64,000 nt of DNA, from assembly GCA_048498315.1 (NCBI GenBank), contig JBEHYF010000004.1, forward strand, positions 31,962 through 95,961, in the 5' to 3' direction. Shown here in pieces: positions 9,001-18,063 of this stretch. The position numbers and the translations under genes were made by a program. The DNA comes from Actinoallomurus sp048498315 (GTDB lineage: Bacteria; Actinomycetota; Actinomycetes; Streptosporangiales; Streptosporangiaceae). The notes beneath the pieces are model-generated. The model did no database searches. It was not told the origin of the DNA and was given only the letters and a program-made list of their open reading frames with translations. Position 1 is the stretch's first letter. Each line of letters opens with the position of its first letter.

Positions 9001-9675
9001 CCCGAGCCGTACGACCGGGCGAAGCAGGAGAAGCGCGCCAAGCAGGCCGAGCGGCAGCTCGCGCAGCTCGGCAAGGTGAACCCGCTGGCGCTGGAGGAGT
9101 TCGCGGCGCTGGAGGAGCGGCACGCCTTCCTGACATCCCAGCTCGAAGACCTCAAGAAGACCCGCCGCGACCTGCTCACCGTCGTCAAGGAGGTCGACGA
9201 CCGCGTGCAGCAGGTGTTCGCCGCCGCCTTCGAGGACACGGCCAGGGAGTTCGAGGGCATCTTCTCCCGCCTGTTCCCCGGCGGCGAGGGGCGGCTGTCG
9301 CTGACCGACCCCGAAGACCTGCTGACCACCGGCGTCGAGGTGGAGGCCCGGCCGCCGGGCAAGAAGGTCAAGCGCCTGTCGCTGCTGTCCGGCGGCGAGC
9401 GCTCCCTGGTCGCCATCGCGTTCCTCGTCGCGATCTTCAAGGCCCGTCCGTCGCCGTTCTACGTGCTGGACGAGGTCGAGGCGGCGCTGGACGACACGAA
9501 CACCCAGCGGCTGATCGGCATCTTCGAGGAGCTGCGGGCGTCATCGCAGCTGATCATCATCACGCACCAGAAGCGCACGATGGAGGGTGCCGACGCGCTG
9601 TACGGCGTGAGCATGCGCGGCGACGGCGTGACCCAGGTCGTCAGCCAGCGCCTCCGTGAGCCCGAGCCGGCCTGA
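6020..9675 (+). CDS. smc: Chromosome partition protein SMC, broken by one frameshift
   Basis: The SMC ATPase, with ScpA and ScpB, folds and segregates the chromosome. The head halves are present: Walker A (GPNGSGKS) near residue 32, and at the end LLSGGERSLVA and Walker B (VLDEVEAALDD), joined by long Ala/Glu/Arg coiled coils around a hinge. TTG 6020 gives the family N-terminus (LYLKSLTLRGFKSF), with GGAG 10 nt upstream. The reading frame changes near 8008-8012: before it the protein ends well-formed at GAHWAV, and the matching coiled coil continues one frame over. Adding one G to the five-G run restores a protein of about 1218 residues, close to the family length. It may be a sequencing error, a true mutation or slippage. 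Confidence 0.85.
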
Positions 9676-9755
9676 GCCGATGACGGGCCGACGCGCCGCT
9701 CGGCGGCGGGCGGCGGTCCGGCCGTGACCGTGCTTCTGCGAGACTGGGTCACGCT

Positions 9756-10904
9756 ATGGAATATGTGATCCTCGCCATCGCCATCGCCGTCGTCGTGCTC
9801 GCCGTCGTGGTGGGCGGGTTCGTCCTGCTCCGGGGCCGGGGCCGCCCGGCACCGCCGCCCCCGCCCGCCGAGGGGGGCGGGACCACCGTCCTCGACGAGA
9901 TCGGGACGATCGCCCCGCCCGCCGCCGAACCGGTCGCGGAGGCGCCGCCGGCACCCCCGGTGCCCGAGATCGAGGTGCCGCCGCCGTCCGCCGGGCGGCT
10001 CGTACGGCTGCGCGCGCGGCTGTCGCGGTCCCAGAACGCCCTGGGCCGCAGCCTGCTGACGCTGCTGTCCCGCGAGACGCTCGACGACGAGGCGTGGGAG
10101 GAGATCGAAGACACCCTCGTGCGCGCCGACGTCGGCGTGGAGCCCGCCCGCCAGATCGTCGGCGACCTGCGCACCAAGGTCAAGGTGTACGGCTCGCGTG
10201 GTCCCGACGAGGTCCGCGCGATGCTCAAGGAGGAGCTGCTCGGGCAGGTCGGCACCGAGTGGGACCGCTCCCTGCGCACCGAGCCGCACGACGGCCACCC
10301 GGCGATCACCCTCGTCGTCGGCGTCAACGGCACCGGCAAGACCACCACCTGCGGCAAGCTGGCCCGGGCGCTGGTCGGGGACGGCCGGTCGGTGCTGCTC
10401 GGCGCCGCCGACACCTTCCGGGCCGCCGCCGCCGACCAGCTGCAGACCTGGGGTACCCGGGTGGGCGCCGAGGTCGTGCGCCGGGCCGAGGGCGCCGACC
10501 CGGCGAGCGTCGCGTTCGAGGCCGTCAGGACCGGCATCGCGGACCAGGTCGACGCGGTGATCATCGACACGGCCGGCCGGCTGCACACCAAGACCGGTCT
10601 GATGGACGAGCTCGGCAAGGTCAAGCGGGTCGTCGAGAAGCAGGCGCCGGTGGACGAGGTCATCCTCGTCCTCGACGCGACCACCGGCCAGAACGGCCTG
10701 CGCCAGGCCCGGGTGTTCGCCGAGGTCGTCGACGTGACCGGCATCGCGCTGACCAAGCTCGACGGCACCGCCAAGGGCGGCATCGTGATCTCCGTCCAGC
10801 GTGAGCTCGGCGTGCCGGTCAAGCTCGTGGGCCTGGGCGAGGGGCCGGACGACCTCGCGCCGTTCGACCCCGAGGCGTTCGTCGACGCCATCATCGACGG
10901 CTGA
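9756..10904 (+). CDS. ftsY: Signal recognition particle receptor FtsY
   Basis: 382 residues. It is the membrane-side SRP GTPase that receives Ffh-ribosome complexes and hands them to the translocon. An N-terminal hydrophobic helix (about residues 3-25) is followed by a Pro/Ala/Glu linker and the NG domain, with GVNGTGKTTT (P loop), DTFRAAAADQL, DTAGRL and TKLDGTAKGG in order. A predicted membrane anchor on FtsY is normal in actinomycetes. ATG start at 9756. It lies 80 nt after smc, and its partner Ffh is encoded about 7 kb downstream. Confidence 0.95.
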   Translation: MEYVILAIAIAVVVLAVVVGGFVLLRGRGRPAPPPPPAEGGGTTVLDEIGTIAPPAAEPVAEAPPAPPVPEIEVPPPSAGRLVRLRARLSRSQNALGRSLLTLLSRETLDDEAWEEIEDTLVRADVGVEPARQIVGDLRTKVKVYGSRGPDEVRAMLKEELLGQVGTEWDRSLRTEPHDGHPAITLVVGVNGTGKTTTCGKLARALVGDGRSVLLGAADTFRAAAADQLQTWGTRVGAEVVRRAEGADPASVAFEAVRTGIADQVDAVIIDTAGRLHTKTGLMDELGKVKRVVEKQAPVDEVILVLDATTGQNGLRQARVFAEVVDVTGIALTKLDGTAKGGIVISVQRELGVPVKLVGLGEGPDDLAPFDPEAFVDAIIDG

Positions 10905-11235
10905 CGGACGATCGGTGGTCCGAGCGGTCAGGCGGCAGACCGTTCGACCAGGCGGTGGGTTCGTCATGGCCGGCGCCGGCCCCCAGACGGCCGCGGCGGG
11001 ATGCCGGCGGGGCGGTCGGCGAGCCGTCGCGGGGCGGCGTGATGGCCGCGGACCCCGATCCTGTCGTCGCAGGCGCGGGTCCGGCGTGTCGGCGGGAGCC
11101 GTAGGTCGAAGGGGGTGGCGTGTCGGCGGGGGCAGGCGTGTCGGCGGGGGGCCGGGCGGCTGCGCCCGGAGGAGAATTCGTACGCCGTATCGATGCCTTT
11201 ACCAGCGCCTTGATCGACAATTCAGTGAGAAGGAC
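10905..11235. other. Intergenic region upstream of the GlnR-type sites
   Basis: No gene seen. It holds three copies of GTGTCGGCGGG within about 60 bp (around 11085-11150). The probable operator follows at 11236-11304. Confidence 0.4.
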
Positions 11236-11304
11236 GAAACACACCTGAAACATTCGGCCGCCGGGTTTCACACCGGCGAAACACTCATGCCCCCCGGGTG
11301 AAAC
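11236..11304 (+). promoter_or_regulatory. Cluster of GlnR-type half-sites upstream of amtB
   Basis: GAAAC at 11236-11240 and 11247-11251 are separated by exactly 6 nt; TTCAC at 11267-11271 and GAAAC at 11278-11282 are also 6 nt apart; another GAAAC lies at 11300-11304, 22 bp after the last. Known GlnR boxes pair a GTnAC-like and a GAAAC half-site over 6 nt. GlnR controls amtB-glnK-glnD in Streptomyces, so this is the likely nitrogen operator. No clear core promoter could be fixed. Confidence 0.6.
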
Positions 11305-11358
11305 GGCGCTGCTCGAAGCTCCAGAGCAGTATCGACAGTCTCACCGAAGGGACGCCGC

Positions 11359-12792
11359 ATGCCGCCGGACGTTCTCAAACTCTTGAATTCGGGCGACACC
11401 GCCTGGCTGCTCGCGAGTTCCGCGCTCGTCCTGTTGATGGCCCCCGGCCTGGCGTTCTTCTACGGCGGCATGGTGCGGTCGAAGAGCGTGCTCAACATGC
11501 TGATGATGAACTTCGCCACGATCGGCATCGTCAGCGTGCTGTGGGTGTTGTACGGCTACTCCCTCGCCTTCTCCAAGGACGTCGGGAACCACGGCCTGAT
11601 CGGCGGCCTCGGCAGGGTCGGGCTGAAGGACACCCTGATCTCCGCGTCCGGCACATCCCCCGAGCTGGCGTTCGCGTCGTTCCAGCTGATGTTCGCGATC
11701 ATCACGCCGGCCCTGATCAGCGGCGCCGTCGCGGACCGCGTGAAGTTCGGCGGCTGGTGCGCGTTCGTGGCGATCTGGACGACGGTCGTGTACTTCCCGG
11801 TCGCGCACTGGGTCTTCTTCTTCGGCGACACCACGACGACCAAGGACGGCGGCTTCCTCGCCGACCACATCGGCGCGCTCGACTTCGCCGGCGGCACCGC
11901 GGTCCACCTGAACGCCGGTATGGCCGGCCTCGCCCTGGCCCTGGTCGTCGGCCGTCGCGTCGGCTGGCCGAAGGAGCCGATGCGGCCGCACAACGTCCCG
12001 TTCGTGCTCCTCGGCGCCGGCCTGCTGTGGTTCGGCTGGTTCGGCTTCAACGCCGGCTCCGCGCTCGCCGCCAACGCACAGGCGTCCGTGGCGTTCATGA
12101 ACACCCAGGTCGCCACGGCCTCGGCGGCGCTCGGCTGGGTCGTCATGGAGAAGATCCGGTACGGCAAGTCGACGGCCCTGGGCATGGCCTCCGGCGCGGT
12201 CGCCGGCCTGGTGGCGATCACGCCGGCCTGTGCTTCGGTCAACCCGATCGGCGCGATCGTCGTCGGTGTGGTCGCCGGCGCGCTGTGCTCCGTCGCGGTC
12301 GGCATGAAGCTGAGGTTCGGTTTCGACGACTCCCTCGACGTCGTCGGCGTGCACGCCGTCGGCGGGGCGACGGGCGCCCTGCTCATCGGCTTCCTGGCCA
12401 CCCCGACGGTGACCGGCATCCTCACCCCCGGCAAGGGCGACGGGCCGGCCGGCCTGCTGTACGGCGGCGGGCTGGGCCAGCTCGGCAAGCAGGCGATCGG
12501 CGTGCTGATGGTCGGCGCCTACTCGTTCGTACTCACGTGGATCACCGGCAAGATCCTCGACAAGGTCATGGGCCTGCGGATCAGCCAGGAGGACGAGGTC
12601 TCCGGCATCGACCTGGCCGTCCACGCCGAGACCGCGTACGAGATCGGAACCGCGCACGGCGGCTCGGGCACGAGGCCGGGCATCCTGGCCACGCTGACCG
12701 TCGGCGGCGCGTCCCGCTCCGGCGAGGGTGAATCCGGCGGCCGTCCGGCGGCCGCCGGGCCGGACGAGACGAAGGTGGAGGCGGAGGCATGA
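11359..12792 (+). CDS. amtB: Ammonium transporter AmtB
   Basis: 477 residues, a polytopic Amt/MEP/Rh channel for ammonium uptake. The hydrophobic core has typical Amt motifs: MAPGLAFFYGGMVRSKS early, DFAGGTAVHLNAGMAGLALA in the middle (pore His region) and DVVGVHAVGGATGALL late (second pore His). The C-terminal cytoplasmic tail of about 50 residues is where GlnK binds. ATG start at 11359 has GAAGGGA upstream. The stop overlaps the glnK ATG (ATGA), so the two are translationally coupled. Expected to be GlnR-activated when nitrogen is limiting. Confidence 0.96.
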   Translation: MPPDVLKLLNSGDTAWLLASSALVLLMAPGLAFFYGGMVRSKSVLNMLMMNFATIGIVSVLWVLYGYSLAFSKDVGNHGLIGGLGRVGLKDTLISASGTSPELAFASFQLMFAIITPALISGAVADRVKFGGWCAFVAIWTTVVYFPVAHWVFFFGDTTTTKDGGFLADHIGALDFAGGTAVHLNAGMAGLALALVVGRRVGWPKEPMRPHNVPFVLLGAGLLWFGWFGFNAGSALAANAQASVAFMNTQVATASAALGWVVMEKIRYGKSTALGMASGAVAGLVAITPACASVNPIGAIVVGVVAGALCSVAVGMKLRFGFDDSLDVVGVHAVGGATGALLIGFLATPTVTGILTPGKGDGPAGLLYGGGLGQLGKQAIGVLMVGAYSFVLTWITGKILDKVMGLRISQEDEVSGIDLAVHAETAYEIGTAHGGSGTRPGILATLTVGGASRSGEGESGGRPAAAGPDETKVEAEA

Positions 12793-13127
12793 AGCTCGTC
12801 ACAGCGGTCATCAAGCCGTTCAAGCTGGACGACGTGAAGGCGGCCCTGGAGACCTTCGGGGTGCACGGCCTGACCGTCAGCGAGGCCAGCGGCTACGGAC
12901 GCCAGCGCGGCCACACCGAGGTCTACCGGGGCGCGGAGTACAAGGTCGACCTCGTGCCCAAGCTGCGCGTCGAGGTGCTGGTCGACGATGAGGACGCCGA
13001 CGACATCGTCGACGTGATCGTCAAGGCGGCGCATACCGGAAAGATCGGCGACGGGAAGGTCTGGTCGGTTCCGGTCGACACCGTCGTCCGCGTCCGCACC
13101 GGCGAGACCGGGCCGGAGGCGCTGTAG
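12789..13127 (+). CDS. glnK: Nitrogen regulatory PII protein
   Basis: 112 residues, the standard PII length. The T-loop RGHTEVYRGAEYKVDLVPK has the modifiable Tyr51, and the C-terminal signature TGKIGDGKVWSVPV is intact. PII senses 2-oxoglutarate and ATP/ADP and blocks AmtB when ammonium is plentiful. In actinomycetes Tyr51 is adenylylated by GlnD rather than uridylylated. Encoded between amtB (4-nt overlap) and glnD (2-nt gap), so all three are made together. Confidence 0.96.
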   Translation: MKLVTAVIKPFKLDDVKAALETFGVHGLTVSEASGYGRQRGHTEVYRGAEYKVDLVPKLRVEVLVDDEDADDIVDVIVKAAHTGKIGDGKVWSVPVDTVVRVRTGETGPEAL

Positions 13128-13129
13128 GC

Positions 13130-15478
13130 GTGGAGACCATCGGGGGAGCGCACGGCCCGGCCGGGGAGGCCGCCCGGCCGGGCCGCGTCCTTTCCGCGTC
13201 CCCGGCCGCCGAGGCGGCGCGGGCCACGCTGCGCGCGGCGCGGGCCGCCCGCACCCGCGAGCTGGACCGCATGCTCGCTCGCCTGCTCGGCGCCGAGCCC
13301 GATGTCGCGCTGGTCGCGGTCGGCAGCCACGGGCGCGAGGAGGTCACCCCGGGCGGCGACCTCGACCTCGTGCTCATCCACCGGGGCCGGCCCGGCATCG
13401 CCGCCCTCGCCGACCGCCTGTGGTACCCGATCTGGGACTCCGGCCTGCGCCTCGACCACTCGGTCCGCACGCCGGACGAGGGCCGTGCCGTCGCCCGCAA
13501 CGACCTGAAGGCCGTGCTCGGCCTGATCCAGGCCCGGCACGTCGCCGGAGACCCGGACCTGACCCGCGAGCTGCGCGAGGCTGTGCTGGCCGACTGGCGC
13601 TCCGCCGCCCGGCGCCGGCTGCCCGAGCTGCGGGAGATGACCCGCGCCCGCTGGGAGCGCCACGGCGAGCTGGCCTTCCTCCTCGAACCCGACCTGAAGG
13701 AGGCCCGCGGCGGCCTGCGCGACGTGCACGCGATGCAGGCGGTCGCCGCGGCCTGGGTGGCGCCCGGCCCCTCCGGCCGCGTGCGGGACGCCTACGACCT
13801 GCTGCTGGACGTCCGCCACGCGCTGCACGACGACACCGGGCGCGGCGGCGACCGCCTCGTCCTGCAGGAGCAGGAACCGGTCGCCGCCGCGCTCGGCCTG
13901 CTCGACGCCGACGCGCTCCTGCGCACGGTCGCCGAGGCCGCCCGTACGGTCACCTATGCCGCGGACCATCTGTGGCGGGCGGTGGCGCGGTTCTGCTCGC
14001 CGTCCGGCCGCCCGGTCCGCCGTCCGCTCGCCGACGGCGTCGTGGAGCACGACGGCGAGGTCGTGCTCGCCCTGGGCGCGAGCCCGCGCACCGACCCGGC
14101 GCTGGTGCTGCGCGCCGCCGCGGCCGCAGCCCAGGCCGGGCTGCCCCTGGCCATCGCCACCGTCGAGGACATGGCGCGCGCGTCCGCGCCGCTGCCGGTG
14201 CCCTGGCCGCCGGAGGCACGGGACGCGCTGGTCTCCCTGCTCGGCGCCGGCCCGCCCGCGATCGGCGTGTGGGAGGCGCTGGACCAGGCCGGGCTGATCG
14301 TGCGGCTGCTGCCCGACTGGGAACGCGTGCGCAACCGGCCGCAGCGCAACCCCGTTCACACCTTCACCGTGGACCGCCACCTCGTGGAGACCGCCGTCCG
14401 CGCCGCCGCGTACACCCGCGACGTCGCCCGCCCCGACCTCCTGCTGGTCGGTGCCCTGCTGCACGACATCGGCAAGGGCTGGCCGGGTGACCATTCCCGG
14501 ACCGGCGCGGTGATGGCACGCGACATCGGCGAGCGGCTCGGCTTCGACCCCGCCGACGTCCGCACGCTGGAGGCGGTGGTCCGCCACCACCTGCTGCTGC
14601 CGGAGACCGCGACCCGCCGCGACCTGGACGACCCGGTCACCGTCGAGACGGTCGCCGAGACGGTCGGCGACCCGGTGGTACTGGAGACCCTCGCCGTCCT
14701 CGCGGTCGCCGACGGCACGGCCACCGGGTCCGCCGCGTGGGGCGCGTGGAAGGCCGGTCTGGTCGCCGAGCTGGCCCGCCGCGTGGCGGCCGTGCTCGCC
14801 GGCGCGCCGCCGCCCGTGGTCCCCGGCCCCACGCCCGAGCAGCTCACCCTGGCGCGGCACGGCGGCGGCGCCGTACGCGTCACCGGCTCGCGCATCACCA
14901 TCGCCGCTCCCGACCGGCCGGGTCTGCTGTGGCAGGCGGCCGGGGTGCTGGCCCTGCACCGCCTCGCGGTCCGCGGCGCCCGCACGGTCTCGTGGAGCGC
15001 CGCGGCGCAGGCCGCGGGCGCGTCCCCGGCGCCGGACGGCGGATCCGGCGAGACGGCGGTGCTCGACTTCATCGCGGTCCCGGAGTACGGCTCCGGGCCC
15101 GACCCCGCGGCGCTGGAGGCGGACCTGCGCCGCGTGCTGGCGGGGCGGCTCGACGTCGCCGCGCGGCTCGAACGCCGCGCCCGGTCCTACCGTCCCCGCA
15201 AGGGCGTCCCGGTGCCACCGCCGCGCGTCACGCTGATCGACGACGCCTCGAGCACCGCCACCGTCATCGAGGTCCGCGCGCACGACCGGCCCGGGCTGCT
15301 GTGGCGCATCGGCCACGCCCTCGGCTCCTGCGGCCTGCAGGTCCGGGCGGCACGGGTCGAGACGCTGGGCGCGGAGGCGGTCGACGTTTTCTACGTCGTC
15401 GACGGGGCGGGCCGTCCGCTGGACGACCCGCGGCAGCGCGCGGCGGTCCGCGAGCGCGTGCTCGACGCCGTGCGCTGA
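13130..15478 (+). CDS. glnD: PII nucleotidyltransferase / removing enzyme GlnD
   Basis: 782 residues from GTG 13130. It modifies and de-modifies PII according to nitrogen status. Domains in order: nucleotidyltransferase (GSHGREEVTPGGDLD near 64-80), a helical region, an HD domain (LLHDIGKG near 443-452) for removal of the nucleotide, and two ACT domains (DRPGLLWQAAG near 593 and DRPGLLWRIGH near 716) that sense glutamine. It is somewhat shorter than the roughly 890-residue E. coli enzyme, as usual in actinomycetes. Probable cotranscription with amtB and glnK. Confidence 0.95.
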   Translation: METIGGAHGPAGEAARPGRVLSASPAAEAARATLRAARAARTRELDRMLARLLGAEPDVALVAVGSHGREEVTPGGDLDLVLIHRGRPGIAALADRLWYPIWDSGLRLDHSVRTPDEGRAVARNDLKAVLGLIQARHVAGDPDLTRELREAVLADWRSAARRRLPELREMTRARWERHGELAFLLEPDLKEARGGLRDVHAMQAVAAAWVAPGPSGRVRDAYDLLLDVRHALHDDTGRGGDRLVLQEQEPVAAALGLLDADALLRTVAEAARTVTYAADHLWRAVARFCSPSGRPVRRPLADGVVEHDGEVVLALGASPRTDPALVLRAAAAAAQAGLPLAIATVEDMARASAPLPVPWPPEARDALVSLLGAGPPAIGVWEALDQAGLIVRLLPDWERVRNRPQRNPVHTFTVDRHLVETAVRAAAYTRDVARPDLLLVGALLHDIGKGWPGDHSRTGAVMARDIGERLGFDPADVRTLEAVVRHHLLLPETATRRDLDDPVTVETVAETVGDPVVLETLAVLAVADGTATGSAAWGAWKAGLVAELARRVAAVLAGAPPPVVPGPTPEQLTLARHGGGAVRVTGSRITIAAPDRPGLLWQAAGVLALHRLAVRGARTVSWSAAAQAAGASPAPDGGSGETAVLDFIAVPEYGSGPDPAALEADLRRVLAGRLDVAARLERRARSYRPRKGVPVPPPRVTLIDDASSTATVIEVRAHDRPGLLWRIGHALGSCGLQVRAARVETLGAEAVDVFYVVDGAGRPLDDPRQRAAVRERVLDAVR

Positions 15479-16041
15479 GACCGGCCCCGGACGGCCACCG
15501 GACGGCCACCGGGCGACCGCCGTTGGCGGCGGGCATGGCGGTGAAGGAACTGCGCTGCGGCGCGACGGCGGTTCGGCGGTCGATGGCCGGTCGGATTCGC
15601 CGGAGGCGACGGCCGCGGCCGGTTTCGGGCGGTTTCGGCCGGTTTTGGACGGAGCGCAGGGCGACGGCTCCGTGCCCGCGGCGCTCCGGGGTGCGTGAAC
15701 GCCGGGAACGGTACGGCGGACCCCGGTGAAGATCGTTCAAACCGCGGGCAGGCCCGTTGACGCGGCCTGTGGGACCGGTGAATCTGCTGGCGTCCCCGAG
15801 CCCCGGGAGGTCCCGTGCCCGCCGGCACCGCCCGCCGCGAACGGCTGACGCGGGCGGTCGCCGCCCGCCGCTCCCGCCGGGGCGGCTCCCGCCGGCCGCG
15901 CTCCGGCGCCACCGTACGGGGCCGTCCGGAACGGGCCTCCGGGGGCGGGCGTCAGAAGAGAGGGCCGTCGGGAGAACGGCTTGTCAGGAGCGGCCGCCGG
16001 GCGGTGCTCGGTCGGGTGGCGGTCGGTCCGGAGGCGGGCCG
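15479..16041. other. Convergent gap between glnD and the acetolactate synthase gene
   Basis: No supported gene. GC-rich with short imperfect repeats (two copies of GGACGGCCACC just after glnD; several CGGTTTCGG-like units at about 15620-15650). No clear terminator hairpin was found. Confidence 0.4.
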
Positions 16042-17703
16042 TCAGAACGGGCCGTTGAGCTCGCCCAGCTTCGAGGTCAGCTCCAGGTTCTCGGCGTAGT
16101 CGACCGGCACCGTGATCACCGAGACGCCGTCGTCGTCGAGGGCGCGGCGCAGGGTCGGTAGCAGCTCGTCCGCCGCGGTGACCCGGTATCCGTTCGCGCC
16201 GAAGCTCTCGGCGTACCTGACGAAATCGGGGTTGCCGAACGCCACGTGCGAGTTGCGGCCCAGCTCCAGGTCCATCTTCCACTCGATGAGCCCGTAGGCG
16301 TCGTCCTGCCAGATCAAGACGGTGATCGGGACGTTCTCGCGTACGGCGGTCTCCAGTTCCTGGGAGTTCATCAGGAATGCGCCGTCGCCGGTGGCGGCCA
16401 GCACCCGCCGGTCCGGGAACGCGAGCTTGGCGGCGATCGCGCCGGGAACCGAAAAGCCCATCGACGACAGGCCGTTCGACACCAGCAGCGTGTTCGGCTC
16501 GTACGTGGGGTACATCCGGGCCATCCACATCTTCACCGCGCCGGTGTCGGCCAGCACGATGTCGCAGCGCCCCATCGCCGCGCGGATGTCGGTGACGATA
16601 CGCCGCGGTGACATCGGGAACGAGTCGTCGCGGCAGCCGCCCTCCAGCTCCTCCCGGATCATGTGCCGGATCTTCTCGCCGGTGCCGCGCAGGTCGAAGC
16701 GGCGGTGCACGGCGTCGGCGAGCGCGCGCAGCGTGTGCGAGATGTCGCCCTGGATGCCGACCTCGACCGCGTAGTGGTCGTCCACTTCGGCGGGGAACCG
16801 GTGGATGTGGATGATCTTCTTGTCGCCGTGCGGGTTGATCTTGGCGGGGTCGAACTCCTGCGGCTCGTAGCCGACGCAGATCAGCACGTCGGCCTCGTCG
16901 AAGCCGAAGTTGACGTAGTCGCGGCGCATGAACCCGACCGCGCCGAGCGCGTGGTCGTGGTCGTCGGGGAAAACGCCCTTGCCGTTGAACGTCGTGGCGA
17001 CGGGCAGCCCGAGCCGTTCGGCGAAGCGGACCAGCGCCTGGCTCGCATGGTCGCGGGCCGCGCCGTGCCCGGCCAGCACGATCGGCTGCCGCGACAGCGC
17101 GATGACGTCGGCGGCGCGCGCGATCTGGGCGGGCGAGGGCTCCTGCGGCCGTACGACGTTGACCGGCAGGGGGTGCAGCGCCGGGTCGACCTCGGCCGCC
17201 TCCACGTCCTCGGGGATGGCGAGGTACACCGCGCCGGGTCGCTCGGTCTGCGCGATCTTGAACGCCTTGCGCACCATCTCCGGCAGCGCCTCGGCGGTCG
17301 GCGTCAGCTCGGCCCACTTCGTGATCGGCCGGAACATCGACACCAGGTCGACGATCTGGTGCGACTCCTTGTAGATGCGGTCGAGGCCGACCTGTGCGGA
17401 GAGGGCGACCAGCGGGGTGCTGTTGGTGGTCGCGTCGGCCACCCCGAGCTGCAGGTTGATGGCGCCCGGGCCGAGCGTCGCGGACGCAACGCCCGGCCGT
17501 CCGGTGAGCCGGCCGTACATCTCCGCCATGAAGGCGGCCGCCTGCTCGTGGCGTACGAGGACGTAGCGGATCGAGGAGTCGTTCAGCGCGTCGACGAAGT
17601 GGATGTTCTCTTCCCCCGGGATGCCGAAGACGTACTCGACGCCCTCCGCCTCCAGGCAGCGCACGAGCAGTCGCGCGGCATCGGCCCCGGTATCCGTTCC
17701 CAT
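16042..17703 (-). CDS. alsS: Catabolic acetolactate synthase (ThDP enzyme)
   Basis: 553 residues. It joins two pyruvates to give acetolactate, the entry to acetoin formation. The catalytic Glu is E53 in RHEQAAAFMAEMYGR; the ThDP/Mg motif begins with GDGAFLMNSQELE near residue 436. Features shared with Bacillus AlsS rather than the anabolic enzyme are the WMARMYPTYEPNTLLVSNG stretch and the C-terminal VPVDYAENLEL. No small regulatory subunit and no acetolactate decarboxylase lie next to it. RBS GAGGGAAGAGAG precedes the ATG at 17703. Another ThDP carboligase specificity cannot be excluded. Confidence 0.8.
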   Translation of the reverse strand: MGTDTGADAARLLVRCLEAEGVEYVFGIPGEENIHFVDALNDSSIRYVLVRHEQAAAFMAEMYGRLTGRPGVASATLGPGAINLQLGVADATTNSTPLVALSAQVGLDRIYKESHQIVDLVSMFRPITKWAELTPTAEALPEMVRKAFKIAQTERPGAVYLAIPEDVEAAEVDPALHPLPVNVVRPQEPSPAQIARAADVIALSRQPIVLAGHGAARDHASQALVRFAERLGLPVATTFNGKGVFPDDHDHALGAVGFMRRDYVNFGFDEADVLICVGYEPQEFDPAKINPHGDKKIIHIHRFPAEVDDHYAVEVGIQGDISHTLRALADAVHRRFDLRGTGEKIRHMIREELEGGCRDDSFPMSPRRIVTDIRAAMGRCDIVLADTGAVKMWMARMYPTYEPNTLLVSNGLSSMGFSVPGAIAAKLAFPDRRVLAATGDGAFLMNSQELETAVRENVPITVLIWQDDAYGLIEWKMDLELGRNSHVAFGNPDFVRYAESFGANGYRVTAADELLPTLRRALDDDGVSVITVPVDYAENLELTSKLGELNGPF

Positions 17704-18063
17704 ACGAGGCTCTCTTCCCTCTAAGAGCGTCCTATGCCTTCAATACAGCGCCGGGGCGCGGGGTGCGCATTCCGCGGTGCGGCACACGCCACGCGGGCGC
17801 CACGCCGATGCGCGCGGCGCGCCCATGGCGCGGCCGGTGGTCGTGCCGTGGGCGCGCTACTCCGCTGTGACCCCGGCTTCTGTGACCGCCGCTTCGCGCC
17901 AGGCGAGGACCGAGCGCCGTCCGCGGCCGTCGAGCCGGCGCCGCGCGGCTGCGGCCGATCGCGGGAAGGAGCACCGAAGTGATCCCCGGGGTCGGCCTCC
18001 GGAGGCCGCGGACCGGATAGTCTGATGGTCGATCCCCGAAGCTCCTAGGACTGGTCCAGACAC
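17704..18063. other. Divergent region between alsS and ffh
   Basis: No gene supported. TAGTCT at 18018-18023 could be the ffh -10, giving a leader of about 34 nt; no -35 is clear. Confidence 0.35.
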
